64,000 nucleotides of DNA from Streptomyces sp. SCSIO 30461 (GCF_037023745.1 NZ_CP146101.1:1116001-1180000); one strand, 5' to 3'. Positions 34,431-43,568 are shown, counted from the stretch's first letter. The notes: a model not told the origin generated them from the letters alone. Made by a program: numbers and translations.

Positions 34431-34490
34431 TCGTTCCGGCTCGTTCCGGCTCGTTCCGGCTCGTTCCGGCTTGTTTTGGCTCGTTCCGGT
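34431..34490. repeat. Six 10-bp tandem repeats upstream of birA
   Basis: The unit TCGTTCCGGC is repeated four times exactly (34431-34470), followed by TTGTTTTGGC and TCGTTCCGGT. The period is exactly one helical turn. It lies in the 355-bp non-coding gap between pccB and birA, which shows nothing else I can name. Confidence 0.8.
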
Positions 34491-34562
34491 CCGATCCGAC
34501 CGGCGGGGCTCGCACCGGCTCGCATTGGCCTTCCCGGCCTCGAACGGGCCAAGCTGTGCCCC

Positions 34563-35426
34563 ATGACCCCTCCCCCTCCCCCTCCCGCCGCATCCGAAGG
34601 CCGTTGGTCGAATCTCGACCGGCCCCCGCTCAACGAGGCGGCGCTGCGCCGTGCCCTGCTGCGCCCCGGTGGGCTGTGGACCTCCCTCGATGTCGTCGAC
34701 TCCACCGGATCCACCAATTCCGATCTGGCCGCACGGGCGGCCGGGCTGGCGGAAGGCGCGGTGCTCGTCGCAGAGGAGCAGACCGCGGGCCGCGGCCGTC
34801 TCGACCGGAGCTGGACGGCGCCCGCGCGCTCCGGACTCTTCCTCTCCGTACTGCTCAAACCGGACGTGCCCGTCGCTCGCTGGGGGTGGCTGCCGCTGCT
34901 CACGGGCGTCGCCGTCGCGACGGGCCTCGCCAGGGCCGCGGGCGCGGACTTCGCCCTCAAATGGCCGAACGATCTGCTGGTGCGGGTCGGCGGCGAGGAG
35001 CGCAAGACGGGCGGGATCCTCGCCGAGCGCGTCGGCAACGACGGCGTCGTGATCGGTATCGGCATCAACGTCACCCTGCGTGAGGAAGAGCTGCCGGTAC
35101 CAGGGGCGGGTTCGCTCGCACTCGCAGACGCGATCTCGACCGACCGCGACCCCTTGCTGCGGGCACTGCTGCGTTCCCTGGAGGACTGGTACGGGAAGTG
35201 GCGGGCGTCCAACGGCGACCCGCACCTGTCCCGACTCCAGGAGACATACGCGGCCGGCTGTTCGACCCTCGGCCTGCGGGTCCGGGTCGAACTGCCCGGG
35301 GACCGCACTCTGATCGGCGAGGCCGTCGCCATAGACGGGGACGGACGCCTGGTCGTGACCACTCCGGACGGTGAGGACCACCCCATCGGGGCGGGTGACA
35401 TCGTGCATCTGCGTCCGGGCGGCTGA
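34563..35426 (+). CDS. birA: Biotin-[acetyl-CoA carboxylase] ligase
   Basis: Attaches biotin to AccA2-type carriers through biotinyl-5'-AMP. The 287-residue protein has the biotin/AMP loop [14 protein letters not shown] (71-84) with GRGR at 76-79, KWPNDLLV (133-140) and [10 protein letters not shown]-terminal SH3-like domain follows ([20 protein letters not shown]). It lacks the N-terminal DNA-binding domain of E. coli BirA, so it is a ligase only. ATG 34563; the first 30 residues are Pro-rich. It diverges from pccB, matching its substrate's location. Confidence 0.93.
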   Translation: MTPPPPPPAASEGRWSNLDRPPLNEAALRRALLRPGGLWTSLDVVDSTGSTNSDLAARAAGLAEGAVLVAEEQTAGRGRLDRSWTAPARSGLFLSVLLKPDVPVARWGWLPLLTGVAVATGLARAAGADFALKWPNDLLVRVGGEERKTGGILAERVGNDGVVIGIGINVTLREEELPVPGAGSLALADAISTDRDPLLRALLRSLEDWYGKWRASNGDPHLSRLQETYAAGCSTLGLRVRVELPGDRTLIGEAVAIDGDGRLVVTTPDGEDHPIGAGDIVHLRPGG

Positions 35427-35567
35427 ACGAGGTGCGCGACCCGGACGTGAGCTAGGGCACACCTGCCGTATCGTTGAGGCGCGCCGGTGGGTTCGCGATG
35501 TGCGCGGACCCGGCACGGCATGACAGATCGGCAGGGCAGTGCGCAGGGAACGGGCAGGAGGCGGCCG

Positions 35568-36932
35568 GTGACCGTCGACGACACGACTTCCGGTTCCGGC
35601 GCGGGCGCTTCCGGGCCTTCCGGTGGATCGGGACCGGCTGGTTCTGGTGGACCCAGCGGTGCCACGGGCGCCACCGGTCCCGGTGGCGCGGCCGGTTCCG
35701 GCGCCGCAGGGGCCTCAGGGGGGTCGTCCGGCGACTCCGGCGGGAGTGGCAGCGGTACCGGCGGGCGCAAGCAGCAGGCGTCCGACTCGGTCTACCCGAC
35801 CCCCCACCACGAGGTCGACCACACGGCCGAGCCCACCAAGGATCCGCTCGCCATCCGGCTCGAACAGCTGATCCTCGGCGCCGACCGCCGCTACACGCCC
35901 TTCCAGGCCGCCAGGACCGCGGGCGTGTCCATGGACCTCGCCTCCCGCTTCTGGCGTGCCATGGGTTTCGCCGACATCGGCCAGGCCAAGGCCCTCACCG
36001 AGGCCGATGTGCTCGCTCTGCGGCGACTGGCCGGCCTGGTCGAGGCCGGCCTGCTGAGCGAGCCGATGGCGGTGCAGGTGGCCCGGTCGACCGGGCAGAC
36101 CACGGCACGGCTCGCCGAATGGCAGATCGACTCGTTCCTGGAGGGCCTGACCGAGCCCCCGGAGCCGGGCATGACCCGCACCGAGGTCACATACCCCCTG
36201 GTCGAGCTGCTGCTTCCGGAGCTTGAGGAGTTCCTCGTCTATGTGTGGCGGCGCCAGCTCGCCGCGGCCACCGGCCGGGTCGTCCAGGCGGCCGACGACG
36301 AGGAAATGGTGGACCGCAGGCTCGCGGTCGGCTTCGCGGACCTGGTGGGCTTCACCCGGCTGACCCGGCGCCTCGAGGAGGAGGAGCTCGGCGAGCTGGT
36401 GGAGTCGTTCGAGACCACCTGTGCCGATCTGGTGGCCGCGCACGGCGGACGGTTGATCAAGACCCTCGGCGACGAGGTGCTCTACGCCGCGGATGACGCG
36501 GGCACCGCGGCGGAGATCGCCATGCGGCTGGTGGAGACGATGGCCAACGACGAGACGATGCCCGCACTGCGGGTCGGAATCGCCTTCGGGACGGTCACCA
36601 CGCGGATGGGCGATGTGTTCGGCACGACGGTGAACCTGGCCAGCAGGCTCACCTCGATAGCCCCGAGGGACGCCGTCCTGGTGGATGGAGCGTTCGCGGA
36701 GGAGCTGGCCCGAACCGGCGACGCGCCGGTCTCCGAGGCCAAGGCCGCGGAGGAGGCGGCCATGGCCGAGAAGGAAGGCAGGAACGGGGCAGCGGACGCC
36801 GCGGATGGCTCGCGGGGCGATGGGCCCGTGCCGCCGTCCAAGTACCGCTTCGCCATGCAGCCCATGTGGCAGCGCCCGGTGCGTGGACTCGGAGTGGTCG
36901 AACCCTGGCTGCTGACGAGGCGGGGCACCTAG
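35568..36932 (+). CDS. cya: Class III adenylate cyclase with collagen-like N-terminus
   Basis: Makes cAMP, which in Streptomyces is needed for germination and development. From GTG 35568 (GGCAGGAG upstream) the protein has 454 residues. Residues 8-67 are an almost pure Gly/Ser/Ala/Pro/Thr tract with GxA/GxP-like triplets. Residues 105-235 form a helical region, and the class III cyclase domain covers about 265-400. Metal-binding Asp residues are in [12 protein letters not shown] and [13 protein letters not shown], and the catalytic strand is [14 protein letters not shown]. Single cyclase domain, so it must dimerise. No transmembrane helix is visible. The stop codon TAG is the first base triplet of an inverted-repeat element (36930-37348). 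Confidence 0.88.
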   Translation: MTVDDTTSGSGAGASGPSGGSGPAGSGGPSGATGATGPGGAAGSGAAGASGGSSGDSGGSGSGTGGRKQQASDSVYPTPHHEVDHTAEPTKDPLAIRLEQLILGADRRYTPFQAARTAGVSMDLASRFWRAMGFADIGQAKALTEADVLALRRLAGLVEAGLLSEPMAVQVARSTGQTTARLAEWQIDSFLEGLTEPPEPGMTRTEVTYPLVELLLPELEEFLVYVWRRQLAAATGRVVQAADDEEMVDRRLAVGFADLVGFTRLTRRLEEEELGELVESFETTCADLVAAHGGRLIKTLGDEVLYAADDAGTAAEIAMRLVETMANDETMPALRVGIAFGTVTTRMGDVFGTTVNLASRLTSIAPRDAVLVDGAFAEELARTGDAPVSEAKAAEEAAMAEKEGRNGAADAADGSRGDGPVPPSKYRFAMQPMWQRPVRGLGVVEPWLLTRRGT

Positions 36933-37348
36933 AGTCTTTCGTTTGGATCTTGCCGGCTCGCGTGCCTTGGCACCGTTCCCCTTGCCACCGCTCCCCCTGG
37001 CTCCGCCGGGGAGACCCCGATACCGCTCCCCTTGGCCCTGCGGGCCCGGGAGGTGCCCCCGTCGCCGGGCGGCATGGCTCACCCATGCTGACGCGGGGGA
37101 CCCCGGACTCCCTCCCCCGCCTTGCGATCCTTCCCCTCGGCCCCCAGGGGGCCTGGGGAGACCCCATGCCTCGGCCCCTGGGGGGCCTGGGGAGACCCCA
37201 TGCCTCGGCCCCCGGGGGGCCTGGGGAGACCCCATGCCTCGCCCCCCGGGGCCCCATGCCTCGGCCCCCGGGCCACCTGACAACTTGCGGAGACCCCGTG
37301 CACGAGACCTCGCTCCCTGGCCCGGCCTGATTCAAGCGAAAGGCTCTA
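36930..37348. mobile_element. MITE-like element with terminal inverted repeats
   Basis: The two ends are inverted copies: TAGAGTCTTTCGTTTGGATC (36930-36949) against the reverse complement of 37329-37348, TAGAGCCTTTCGCTTGAATC, with 3 mismatches in 20. The 419-bp interior codes for nothing and holds C-rich sequence and a 34-bp tandem repeat. It occupies nearly the whole gap between cya and the enoyl-CoA hydratase gene. No transposase is present, so it would be non-autonomous. Target duplications are not obvious. Confidence 0.5.
37150..37273. repeat. 34-bp tandem repeat inside the TIR element
   Basis: Three full 34-bp units start at 37150, 37184 and 37218, each beginning GGCCTGGGGAGACCCCATGC, followed by a partial unit to 37273. 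Each unit can form small hairpins (GGGG/CCCC; GGCCCC/GGGGCC). No spacers, so it is not a CRISPR. Confidence 0.8.
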
Positions 37349-37404
37349 ATATCACCTCCCGGTGAACCATCGTTAACATCGTCGTCAGCCGGGAGGCCTT
37401 GATC

Positions 37405-38199
37405 ATGTCCGAGCAGCGCTTCGGGGAGTTCGTCGTCGTACGCCGCCATGAGGGCGGCCATGTCGCGGAGCTGGTGCTCGACCGGCCCAAGGCGATGAAC
37501 GCCGTCTCCACCGGCATGGCGCGCTCGATCGGAGAAGCCTGCGACGCGCTCGCGGCGGACTCGTCGGTACGGGTGACCGTGCTGACCTCGTCGAACGATC
37601 GGGCCTTCTGCGTCGGTGCCGACCTCAAGGAGCGCAATTCCTTCACCGACGCCGAGCTCGTGCGGCAGCGGCCCACCGCCCGTGCCGCCTACACCGGGGT
37701 CCTGGAGCTGCCGATGCCGACCGTCGCGGCCGTGCACGGCTTCGCCCTGGGCGGCGGCTTCGAGCTGGCGCTCTCCTGCGACGTCATCGTGGCCGATCGG
37801 ACCGCCGTCGTCGGGCTGCCCGAGGTGTCGGTCGGCGTGATCCCGGGCGGTGGCGGTACGCAGCTGCTGCCGCGCCGGGTCGGCACGGCACGTGCCGCGG
37901 AGTTGGTGTTCACCGCGCGGCGTGTGGAGGCGGCCGAGGCGCGGGAGTTGGGTCTCGTGGACGAGCTTGCCGACGATGCTCGCGGGGCGGCGCTGGAACT
38001 CGCCGCGCGGATCGCTGTGAACTCTCCGGTCGGCCTGCGCGCGGCCAAGCGTGCGATGCGCCTCGGGCACGGTCTCGACCTGCGCGCGGGACTTGAGGTC
38101 GAGGACGCGGCGTGGCGCTCGGTGGCGTTCTCCGGGGATCGCGCGGAAGGCGTGGCCGCGTTCAACGAGAAGCGCAAGCCGCAGTGGCCCGGAGAGTGA
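37405..38199 (+). CDS. Enoyl-CoA hydratase/isomerase family protein
   Basis: A 264-residue crotonase-fold enzyme. The oxyanion-hole strands are AFCVGADLKERNSF and VAAVHGFALGGGFELALSCDVIVA. The catalytic region is GLPEVSVGVIPGGGGTQLLPRRVG; the first Glu of a hydratase pair (position of E144 in the rat enzyme) corresponds to the stretch FELALSCD, and E in GLPEVS gives the second. Hydration of trans-2-enoyl-CoA in fatty-acid or branched-chain breakdown is the likely reaction. ATG 37405 has GGGAGG 8 nt upstream. It stands alone downstream of the TIR element. Confidence 0.87.
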   Translation: MSEQRFGEFVVVRRHEGGHVAELVLDRPKAMNAVSTGMARSIGEACDALAADSSVRVTVLTSSNDRAFCVGADLKERNSFTDAELVRQRPTARAAYTGVLELPMPTVAAVHGFALGGGFELALSCDVIVADRTAVVGLPEVSVGVIPGGGGTQLLPRRVGTARAAELVFTARRVEAAEARELGLVDELADDARGAALELAARIAVNSPVGLRAAKRAMRLGHGLDLRAGLEVEDAAWRSVAFSGDRAEGVAAFNEKRKPQWPGE

Positions 38200-38301
38200 C
38201 CCGGACCCGGGGGTGAGAGCAGATCCGGGAGTGCCCCGGACCTGGGAGCACCCCGGAGGGTGAAATCATCCCTGATGTCCGAAGGACCCTAAGCTGGGGT
38301 G

Positions 38302-39444
38302 ATGGGTGAGGATGTGCGGCTGCGAGCCGTGGTGGCGCTCGCACAATCGATGGCCGCCGCGCACACTCCGCGCGAGTCGTGGCGGGCGGCGGCCATCGGT
38401 GCGTGCGAGGCGCTGGACGGGCGCTTCGCCGCTCTGTCGGTCTGGGAGCGTGACCGGGGTCGGCTGAGAGTGCTCGTCAACGCGGGGGACCGGGCACCGG
38501 ACGAGGACGAGTTCCCGGAGGGCGAGACCTACCCCGTACACCGCTTCCCGGAGATCACCGAGTTCCTGCACGAGCAGTGGGCCGGCGGCGGGGCGCCGCG
38601 AGCCTGGGTCGAGACGGCGGAGGGGGCCGGGGTCGACGCCCCGGGGGGACATGGCTACAGCCACCACCGGGTCGACGCGCTCCGCCGGCGCGGTCGAGGC
38701 TGCTGTGTGGTCGCGCCGATCGTGCTGCACGGGCGCGCCTGGGGCGAGTTGTATGTGGCGAGGGCAGTAGAGCGACCGGTCTTCGACCGGGACGACGCCG
38801 ACTTCGCGACCGTACTGGCCTCTGTGATCGCCGCTGGGATCGCCCAGCAGGAGCGTCTCGAAGAAGTGCGCCGGCTCGCCTTCACCGACCCCCTGACCGG
38901 TCTGGCGAACAGGCGTGCCGTGGACGTACGTCTGGACGCGGCGATCGAGCAGTACCGGGTCGACCGGTCCGTGGTCTCGCTGGTCGTCTGCGATCTGAAC
39001 GGCCTCAAGCGGGTCAACGACACGCTCGGCCACGCCACGGGGGACCGGCTGCTCGAACGCTTCGGCTCGGTGCTCTCGCTGTGCGGCGCGATGCTGCCGG
39101 GTGCGCTGGCCGCGCGGCTGGGCGGCGATGAGTTCTGTCTGCTGACGATGGGCCATCCGGCGGACGACGTGGTGCGCGTGGCCGAGGAGCTCTGCGAGCG
39201 TGCGGGAGACCTGAAGCTGGGGGAGGGGGTGGCCTGCGGGGTCGCGTCGACCGGAGACCCGATCGGCCCGGTGCGCTCGGCCCGCCGGCTCTTCCGTCTC
39301 GCGGACGCGGCCCAGTACCGGGCGAAGGCGGCTCGCGCGCGCGGTCCGGTGGTGGCGGGGCGTGATGACACCGTGCTGCCGCTCGCCGATACGCCTCCGG
39401 CCGGCCCGCAGGACCGGCGCCGCTTCCGTGACGCGCCCCAGTGA
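38302..39444 (+). CDS. cdgE: GAF-GGDEF diguanylate cyclase, CdgE-like
   Basis: A 380-residue soluble protein with an N-terminal GAF domain (about 5-185) and a C-terminal GGDEF domain whose active-site loop GGDEF (274-278) is intact. It should make cyclic di-GMP, which controls BldD and so the switch to sporulation in Streptomyces. There is no RxxD inhibitory site five residues upstream of GGDEF, so product inhibition through that site is not expected. GAF ligand unknown. Context (enoyl-CoA hydratase before, hutH after) matches CdgE of S. coelicolor. Start ATG 38302; GTG 38299 is next to it. Confidence 0.88.
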   Translation: MGEDVRLRAVVALAQSMAAAHTPRESWRAAAIGACEALDGRFAALSVWERDRGRLRVLVNAGDRAPDEDEFPEGETYPVHRFPEITEFLHEQWAGGGAPRAWVETAEGAGVDAPGGHGYSHHRVDALRRRGRGCCVVAPIVLHGRAWGELYVARAVERPVFDRDDADFATVLASVIAAGIAQQERLEEVRRLAFTDPLTGLANRRAVDVRLDAAIEQYRVDRSVVSLVVCDLNGLKRVNDTLGHATGDRLLERFGSVLSLCGAMLPGALAARLGGDEFCLLTMGHPADDVVRVAEELCERAGDLKLGEGVACGVASTGDPIGPVRSARRLFRLADAAQYRAKAARARGPVVAGRDDTVLPLADTPPAGPQDRRRFRDAPQ

Positions 39445-39582
39445 GGACCGCGACGAGAACGGCGGCGCGGGCCGCGACCGGAACGGCGATGAGAACGGCG
39501 CCGAGGACCGCGAGGAAGGCCGCGGAGCCTCCCTTCGGAACGGGTGGTGACAGAGACAGATTCAGTCCGTAGGGTGCTGAAT

Positions 39583-41148
39583 ATGGATATGCACACTGTC
39601 GCGGTGGGGACGTCCGGGACCACCGTCGAGGATGTCATCGCCGTCGCCCGCGGAAACGCGCGCGTCGAGCTCACCGACGACGCGCGCACCGCGCTCGCCG
39701 CCGCCCGCCAGGTCGTCGACGCGCTGGCCGCGAGGCCCGAGCCCGTCTACGGGGTGTCCACCGGCTTCGGCGCCCTCGCCACCCGCCACATCGGCCATGA
39801 CCTGCGCACCCAGCTCCAGCGCAACATCGTGCGCTCGCACGCTGCCGGCATGGGCCCGAGCGTCGAACGCGAGGTCGTACGGGCCCTGATGTTCCTGCGG
39901 CTGAAGACCGTGGCCTCAGGCCGGACCGGCGTGCGTCCCGAGGTCGCCCAGACCATGGCCGACGTGCTGAACGCCGGGATCACTCCCGTCGTCCACGAGT
40001 ACGGCTCCCTCGGCTGCTCCGGCGACCTCGCCCCACTGTCGCACTGTGCGCTGGCCCTGATGGGCGAGGGTGACGCGGAGGGTCCCGACGGCACCGTACG
40101 CCCCGCGCGCGAACTGCTCGCCGTGCACGGCATCAAGCCCGTCGAGCTGCACGAGAAGGAGGGCCTGGCGCTCCTCAACGGCACCGACGGGATGCTCGGC
40201 ATGCTGGTCATGGCCATCGCCGACCTGAAGCGGCTCTACACCTCCGCCGACATCACCGCGGCCCTCAGCCTCGAAGCCCTGCTCGGCACCGCGAAGGTCC
40301 TCGCCCCCGAGCTTCACGCCATCCGGCCCCACCCCGGGCAGGCGGCAGCCGCCGCCAACATGCGGGCCGTGCTGGAGGGTTCCGAGCTCACCGGCCACTT
40401 CCAGGAGGAAGAAGCCCCCCGCGTCCAGGACGCCTACTCGGTACGCTGCGCGCCCCAGGTCGCCGGAGCCGGCCGGGACACCCTCGCCCACGCCCTGCTC
40501 GTCGCCGAGCGTGAACTCGCCGCCGCTGTCGACAACCCGGTGGTACTGGTGGACGCCACCGGGACGGGTGAGGGCCGGGTCGAGTCCAACGGCAACTTCC
40601 ACGGCGCGCCCGTCGCGTATGTACTCGACTTCCTCGCCATCGCGGCAGCCGACCTCGGCTCCATCGCCGAACGCCGCACCGACCGTCTCCTGGACAAGAA
40701 CCGCTCGCACGGCCTGCCGCCCTTCCTCGCCGATGACGCCGGTGTCGACTCCGGACTGATGATCGCCCAATACACCCAGGCCGCCCTGGTCAGCGAGATG
40801 AAGCGGCTCGCCGTACCGGCGTCCGCCGACTCCATCCCGTCCTCCGCCATGCAGGAGGACCATGTCTCGATGGGCTGGTCCGCCGCCCGCAAGCTGCGCA
40901 CCGCCATCGACAACCTCACCAGGATCATCGCCATAGAGCTCTACGCCGCGACCCGCGCGATCGAGCTGCGCCGCAGCCTGCGCCCCGCCCCCGCCTCCCG
41001 CGCGGCGATCACCGCCCTGCGCGGCGCCGGCGTGGAAGGCCCTGGCCCCGACCGCTTCCTCGCACCCGAACTCGCCGCCACCGAGGCGTTCGTGAGGGAC
41101 GGGGCGCTGGTGGCGGCGGTCGAGCCGGTGACGGGCCTGCTGGCCTGA
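39583..41148 (+). CDS. hutH: Histidine ammonia-lyase
   Basis: Deaminates L-histidine to trans-urocanate, the first step of histidine use. The 521-residue protein has VYGVSTGFGAL with the catalytic Tyr56, and the MIO-forming tripeptide in GSLGCSGDLAPLSH. The tripeptide is Cys145-Ser-Gly rather than the common Ala-Ser-Gly; I recall the same in S. griseus HutH. DAYSVRCAPQVAG and QEDHVSMGWSAARKL are further active-site blocks. Start ATG 39583 gives MDMHTV; ATG 39589 is possible. A very strong terminator follows. No other hut gene is in the window, as expected since the Streptomyces genes are dispersed. Confidence 0.95.
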   Translation: MDMHTVAVGTSGTTVEDVIAVARGNARVELTDDARTALAAARQVVDALAARPEPVYGVSTGFGALATRHIGHDLRTQLQRNIVRSHAAGMGPSVEREVVRALMFLRLKTVASGRTGVRPEVAQTMADVLNAGITPVVHEYGSLGCSGDLAPLSHCALALMGEGDAEGPDGTVRPARELLAVHGIKPVELHEKEGLALLNGTDGMLGMLVMAIADLKRLYTSADITAALSLEALLGTAKVLAPELHAIRPHPGQAAAAANMRAVLEGSELTGHFQEEEAPRVQDAYSVRCAPQVAGAGRDTLAHALLVAERELAAAVDNPVVLVDATGTGEGRVESNGNFHGAPVAYVLDFLAIAAADLGSIAERRTDRLLDKNRSHGLPPFLADDAGVDSGLMIAQYTQAALVSEMKRLAVPASADSIPSSAMQEDHVSMGWSAARKLRTAIDNLTRIIAIELYAATRAIELRRSLRPAPASRAAITALRGAGVEGPGPDRFLAPELAATEAFVRDGALVAAVEPVTGLLA

Positions 41149-41188
41149 TCCGGCCGCGGCCGGCGGCACCGCCGTCCCTCATCACGCC

Positions 41189-41235
41189 CAGGTGCCCGGG
41201 TGCCGTCCGACGATCGGACGGCACCCGGGCACCTG
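41189..41235. terminator. Strong bidirectional terminator after hutH
   Basis: Perfect 22-bp stem (41189-41210 with 41214-41235) with a 3-nt loop CGA, between convergent hutH and the sortase-substrate-like gene. Confidence 0.9.
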
Positions 41236-41308
41236 CGCCGTATGCGGCCCGCTGCGGTTCCTGCGACCCCTATGGAGCAGCGGCCTTCGCCCCCGGCCGC
41301 GGAGCGCG

Positions 41309-41644
41309 TCAGATGGAGCGCGCACCACGCCGCATCGCGAAGGACACGAACCCCGCGCCGACGCAGACGAAGGCGGTACCGGCGATGAGGTACGGGGTGG
41401 TGTCCACCGCGCCCGTGTCGGCGAGCCGCAGCGGCGAGCCGTCGGCCTCGCCCTGCGCCACCGTGCCCACAGACTCCGCTCCCGGCCCGGAAGCGGAGGC
41501 TCCGGACCGCGGTGTGGCTGCTGCCCCGGCCGACTGCCGACTCTCGGCTTCCGCCGTCGCGTTCGCCGAGGGGACGAACCACAGCGCACAGAGCAGGGTC
41601 CCGGCCGCGGTGGCGGTGAGCAGCGGGCGGCGAGCGACGGACAC
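41309..41644 (-). CDS. Small secreted protein with LAXTG sortase signal
   Basis: A 111-residue exported protein. The signal peptide (VSVARRPLLTATAAGTLLCA to about residue 29, with cleavage near ANA-TA) precedes an Ala/Ser/Gly-rich stretch. The C-terminus reads LADTG, then a hydrophobic helix (PYLIAGTAFVCVGAGFVSFA) and a basic tail RRGARSI. LAXTG-helix-Arg is the sorting signal used by Streptomyces class E sortases, as in the long chaplins. The protein is therefore likely attached to the cell wall; its role is unknown. GTG 41644 has AAGGGGAA upstream. Confidence 0.78.
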   Translation of the reverse strand: MSVARRPLLTATAAGTLLCALWFVPSANATAEAESRQSAGAAATPRSGASASGPGAESVGTVAQGEADGSPLRLADTGAVDTTPYLIAGTAFVCVGAGFVSFAMRRGARSI

Positions 41645-41763
41645 GTGAGGGTTCCCCTTGCGACAGCGGTGACTTGACCGCGTTCGTTGGTGCTGCCGCG
41701 ATGCTAATGAATGCAGCGGGTCGTGGGAAAGTGCCGACCGCGTCGGGTCGTACGCTCCCGCGT

Positions 41764-42084
41764 ATGACCACTTCTGAGTCTTCACGCTATGTGCGCTTGC
41801 ATGTCGAATTGGTACTTGAGGTCGGGGAAGCGGAAGCCCTCGCCGACGCCGCCCTTGAGCGGGTCGAATCCGACGAGTCCATGCAGGAGGACGAGCGCAC
41901 CCACGCCCGTTCTGCGGTGCGAGAGGATTCCGCGGAGGCGCTCGCCTATCTCGTGGACCCCTTCGACCTCGTCAGTGACGTGCCGGGGGTCGATCTCGCG
42001 CAGGCGTCGTGGAGCTGCGAGCAGGTCGATCACGACCCCGATGCGCAGGAGTGGGACGGCGACGAGGAAGATGAGCACGCGTGA
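41764..42084 (+). CDS. Acidic conserved hypothetical protein
   Basis: A 106-residue cytoplasmic protein with many Asp and Glu residues and a strongly acidic C-terminus (DPDAQEWDGDEEDEHA). The first half resembles a small mixed alpha/beta unit (YVRLHVELVLEVGEAEALADAALERVE). I do not recognise a domain. ATG 41764; it diverges from the sortase-substrate-like gene with about 120 bp between. A hairpin follows. Confidence 0.65.
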   Translation: MTTSESSRYVRLHVELVLEVGEAEALADAALERVESDESMQEDERTHARSAVREDSAEALAYLVDPFDLVSDVPGVDLAQASWSCEQVDHDPDAQEWDGDEEDEHA

Positions 42085-42115
42085 CCCGCGTCGGTGTGGG
42101 GCAGGCGTGAAGCCG

Positions 42116-42156
42116 GGCCCCCTCCCGGTGGGCCCGGCGGCCCCCGGGAGGGGGCC
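42116..42156 (+). terminator. Terminator of the acidic protein gene
   Basis: GGCCCCCTCCCGG (42116-42128) pairs perfectly with CCGGGAGGGGGCC (42144-42156); 15-nt loop. Confidence 0.65.
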
Positions 42157-42314
42157 GTTGCAAAACCGCAACGGCCCGCCGCAACCGGCGCGGGCACGAA
42201 CCGCGTCGGTGAGTGGTGTTGCCCACATCTTTCTTCAGATGTGGAACCGGGCGGCCCCTTTTGGGTCTTCTTGATTGCGTTGGCAGGGAATCGGCGACTA
42301 TGGAGAAGCGTGTG

Positions 42315-43568
42315 ATGACGGACAGCAAGCGGCGCAGGGCCCTCGCGGCAGCGTCCGTGGTGCTCGGCAGTGTCCTGGTGCTCAGCGGCTGCAGTAGCAG
42401 CGCGGACAAGGCTGCCGCCGACGGCTCGAAGAACTCACAGGGTCAGGACCAGGTCGACGCGGCGGCGGCGAAGGACTCGTCGGATGCCCGAATAGCCATC
42501 TCGCCGAAGAACGGCGCGACCGACGCCAGCATCAACAAGAACACCAAGGTCACCGTCAGTGACGGGACGCTCACCTCCGTCACCATGACCACCAAGGACG
42601 GCAAGACCGTCGAGGGCTCCCTTGCCTCCGACGGCAAGAGCTGGCAGCCCGACGGGCAGCTGGAGCGCGCCACCACCTACAAGATCGCGGCCACGGCCAA
42701 GGACTCCGAGGGCCGTGAGGCGCACGAGAACGCCTCCTTCACCACGGTCTCGCCCGACGACAGCTTCATCGGCGAGTTCACGCCCGAGGACGGCTCCACC
42801 GTCGGTGTCGGCATGCCGGTCTCGATCAATTTCAACAAGCCGATCACGGACCGCAAGGTCGTCCAGTCCGGCATCACCGTCAGCTCCAGCAGCGGTCAGG
42901 AGGTCGTCGGCCACTGGTTCAACTCCCAGCGGCTCGACTTCCGACCCGACCAGTACTGGCAGGCCGGCTCCACCGTCACCCTGAAGCTGAACCTCGACGG
43001 CGTCGAGGGCGCCGAGGGCGTGTACGGCGTACAGGAGAAGACGGTCACCTTCAAGATCGGCCGCAACCAGGTCACCACCGTCGACGCCGCCACGAAGACC
43101 ATGACGGTCACCCGGGACGGCAAGACGGTCAAGACGATCCCGATCTCCGCCGGTTCACCCGACAACCCCACTTACAACGGTCAGATGGTGATCTCCGAGA
43201 AGTTCAAGGAGACCCGGATGAACGGTGCCACCGTCGGGTTCACGGACGACGACGGCAAGGGCGAGTACGACATCAAGGACGTCCCGCACGCCATGCGGCT
43301 GTCTGCGTCCGGCACCTTCGTGCACGGAAACTACTGGGGCGACGACAGTGTCTTCGGCAACGTCAACACCAGCCACGGCTGCATCGGCCTGAACGACGTC
43401 AAGGGCGCGGGCGACCCGAACCAGGCCGGCGCGTGGTTCTTCAACAACTCGATCATCGGTGATGTCGTGGTCGTGAAGAACTCCAAGGACAAGACGATCA
43501 AGCCGGACAACGGCCTCAACGGCTGGAACATGGGCTGGGCCGACTGGAAGGCGGGCTCCGCGGTCTGA
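42315..43568 (+). CDS. L,D-transpeptidase lipoprotein
   Basis: Cell-wall enzyme making 3-3 peptidoglycan cross-links. The 417-residue protein has a signal peptide with lipobox LSGC (Cys about residue 25). Two Ig-like domains follow (about 55-150 and 150-245; ISPKNGATDASINKNTKVTV and FTPEDGSTVGVGMPVSINFN). The YkuD catalytic domain contains HGNYW and SHGCIGL, whose Cys is the nucleophile. The layout matches mycobacterial LdtMt2-type enzymes. ATG 42315 is chosen because GGAGAAG lies 7 nt upstream; ATG 42300 is also in frame. A strong terminator follows. Confidence 0.92.
   Translation: MTDSKRRRALAAASVVLGSVLVLSGCSSSADKAAADGSKNSQGQDQVDAAAAKDSSDARIAISPKNGATDASINKNTKVTVSDGTLTSVTMTTKDGKTVEGSLASDGKSWQPDGQLERATTYKIAATAKDSEGREAHENASFTTVSPDDSFIGEFTPEDGSTVGVGMPVSINFNKPITDRKVVQSGITVSSSSGQEVVGHWFNSQRLDFRPDQYWQAGSTVTLKLNLDGVEGAEGVYGVQEKTVTFKIGRNQVTTVDAATKTMTVTRDGKTVKTIPISAGSPDNPTYNGQMVISEKFKETRMNGATVGFTDDDGKGEYDIKDVPHAMRLSASGTFVHGNYWGDDSVFGNVNTSHGCIGLNDVKGAGDPNQAGAWFFNNSIIGDVVVVKNSKDKTIKPDNGLNGWNMGWADWKAGSAV

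Noticed and set aside
34208..35770. N-terminal 520 codons in frame with pccB
   Set aside because: Antisense to birA, Pro/Arg/Ser-rich; PccB homology starts at ATG 34207.
37150..37273. CRISPR-like repeats
   Set aside because: The 34-bp units are directly adjacent with no spacers and there are no cas genes.
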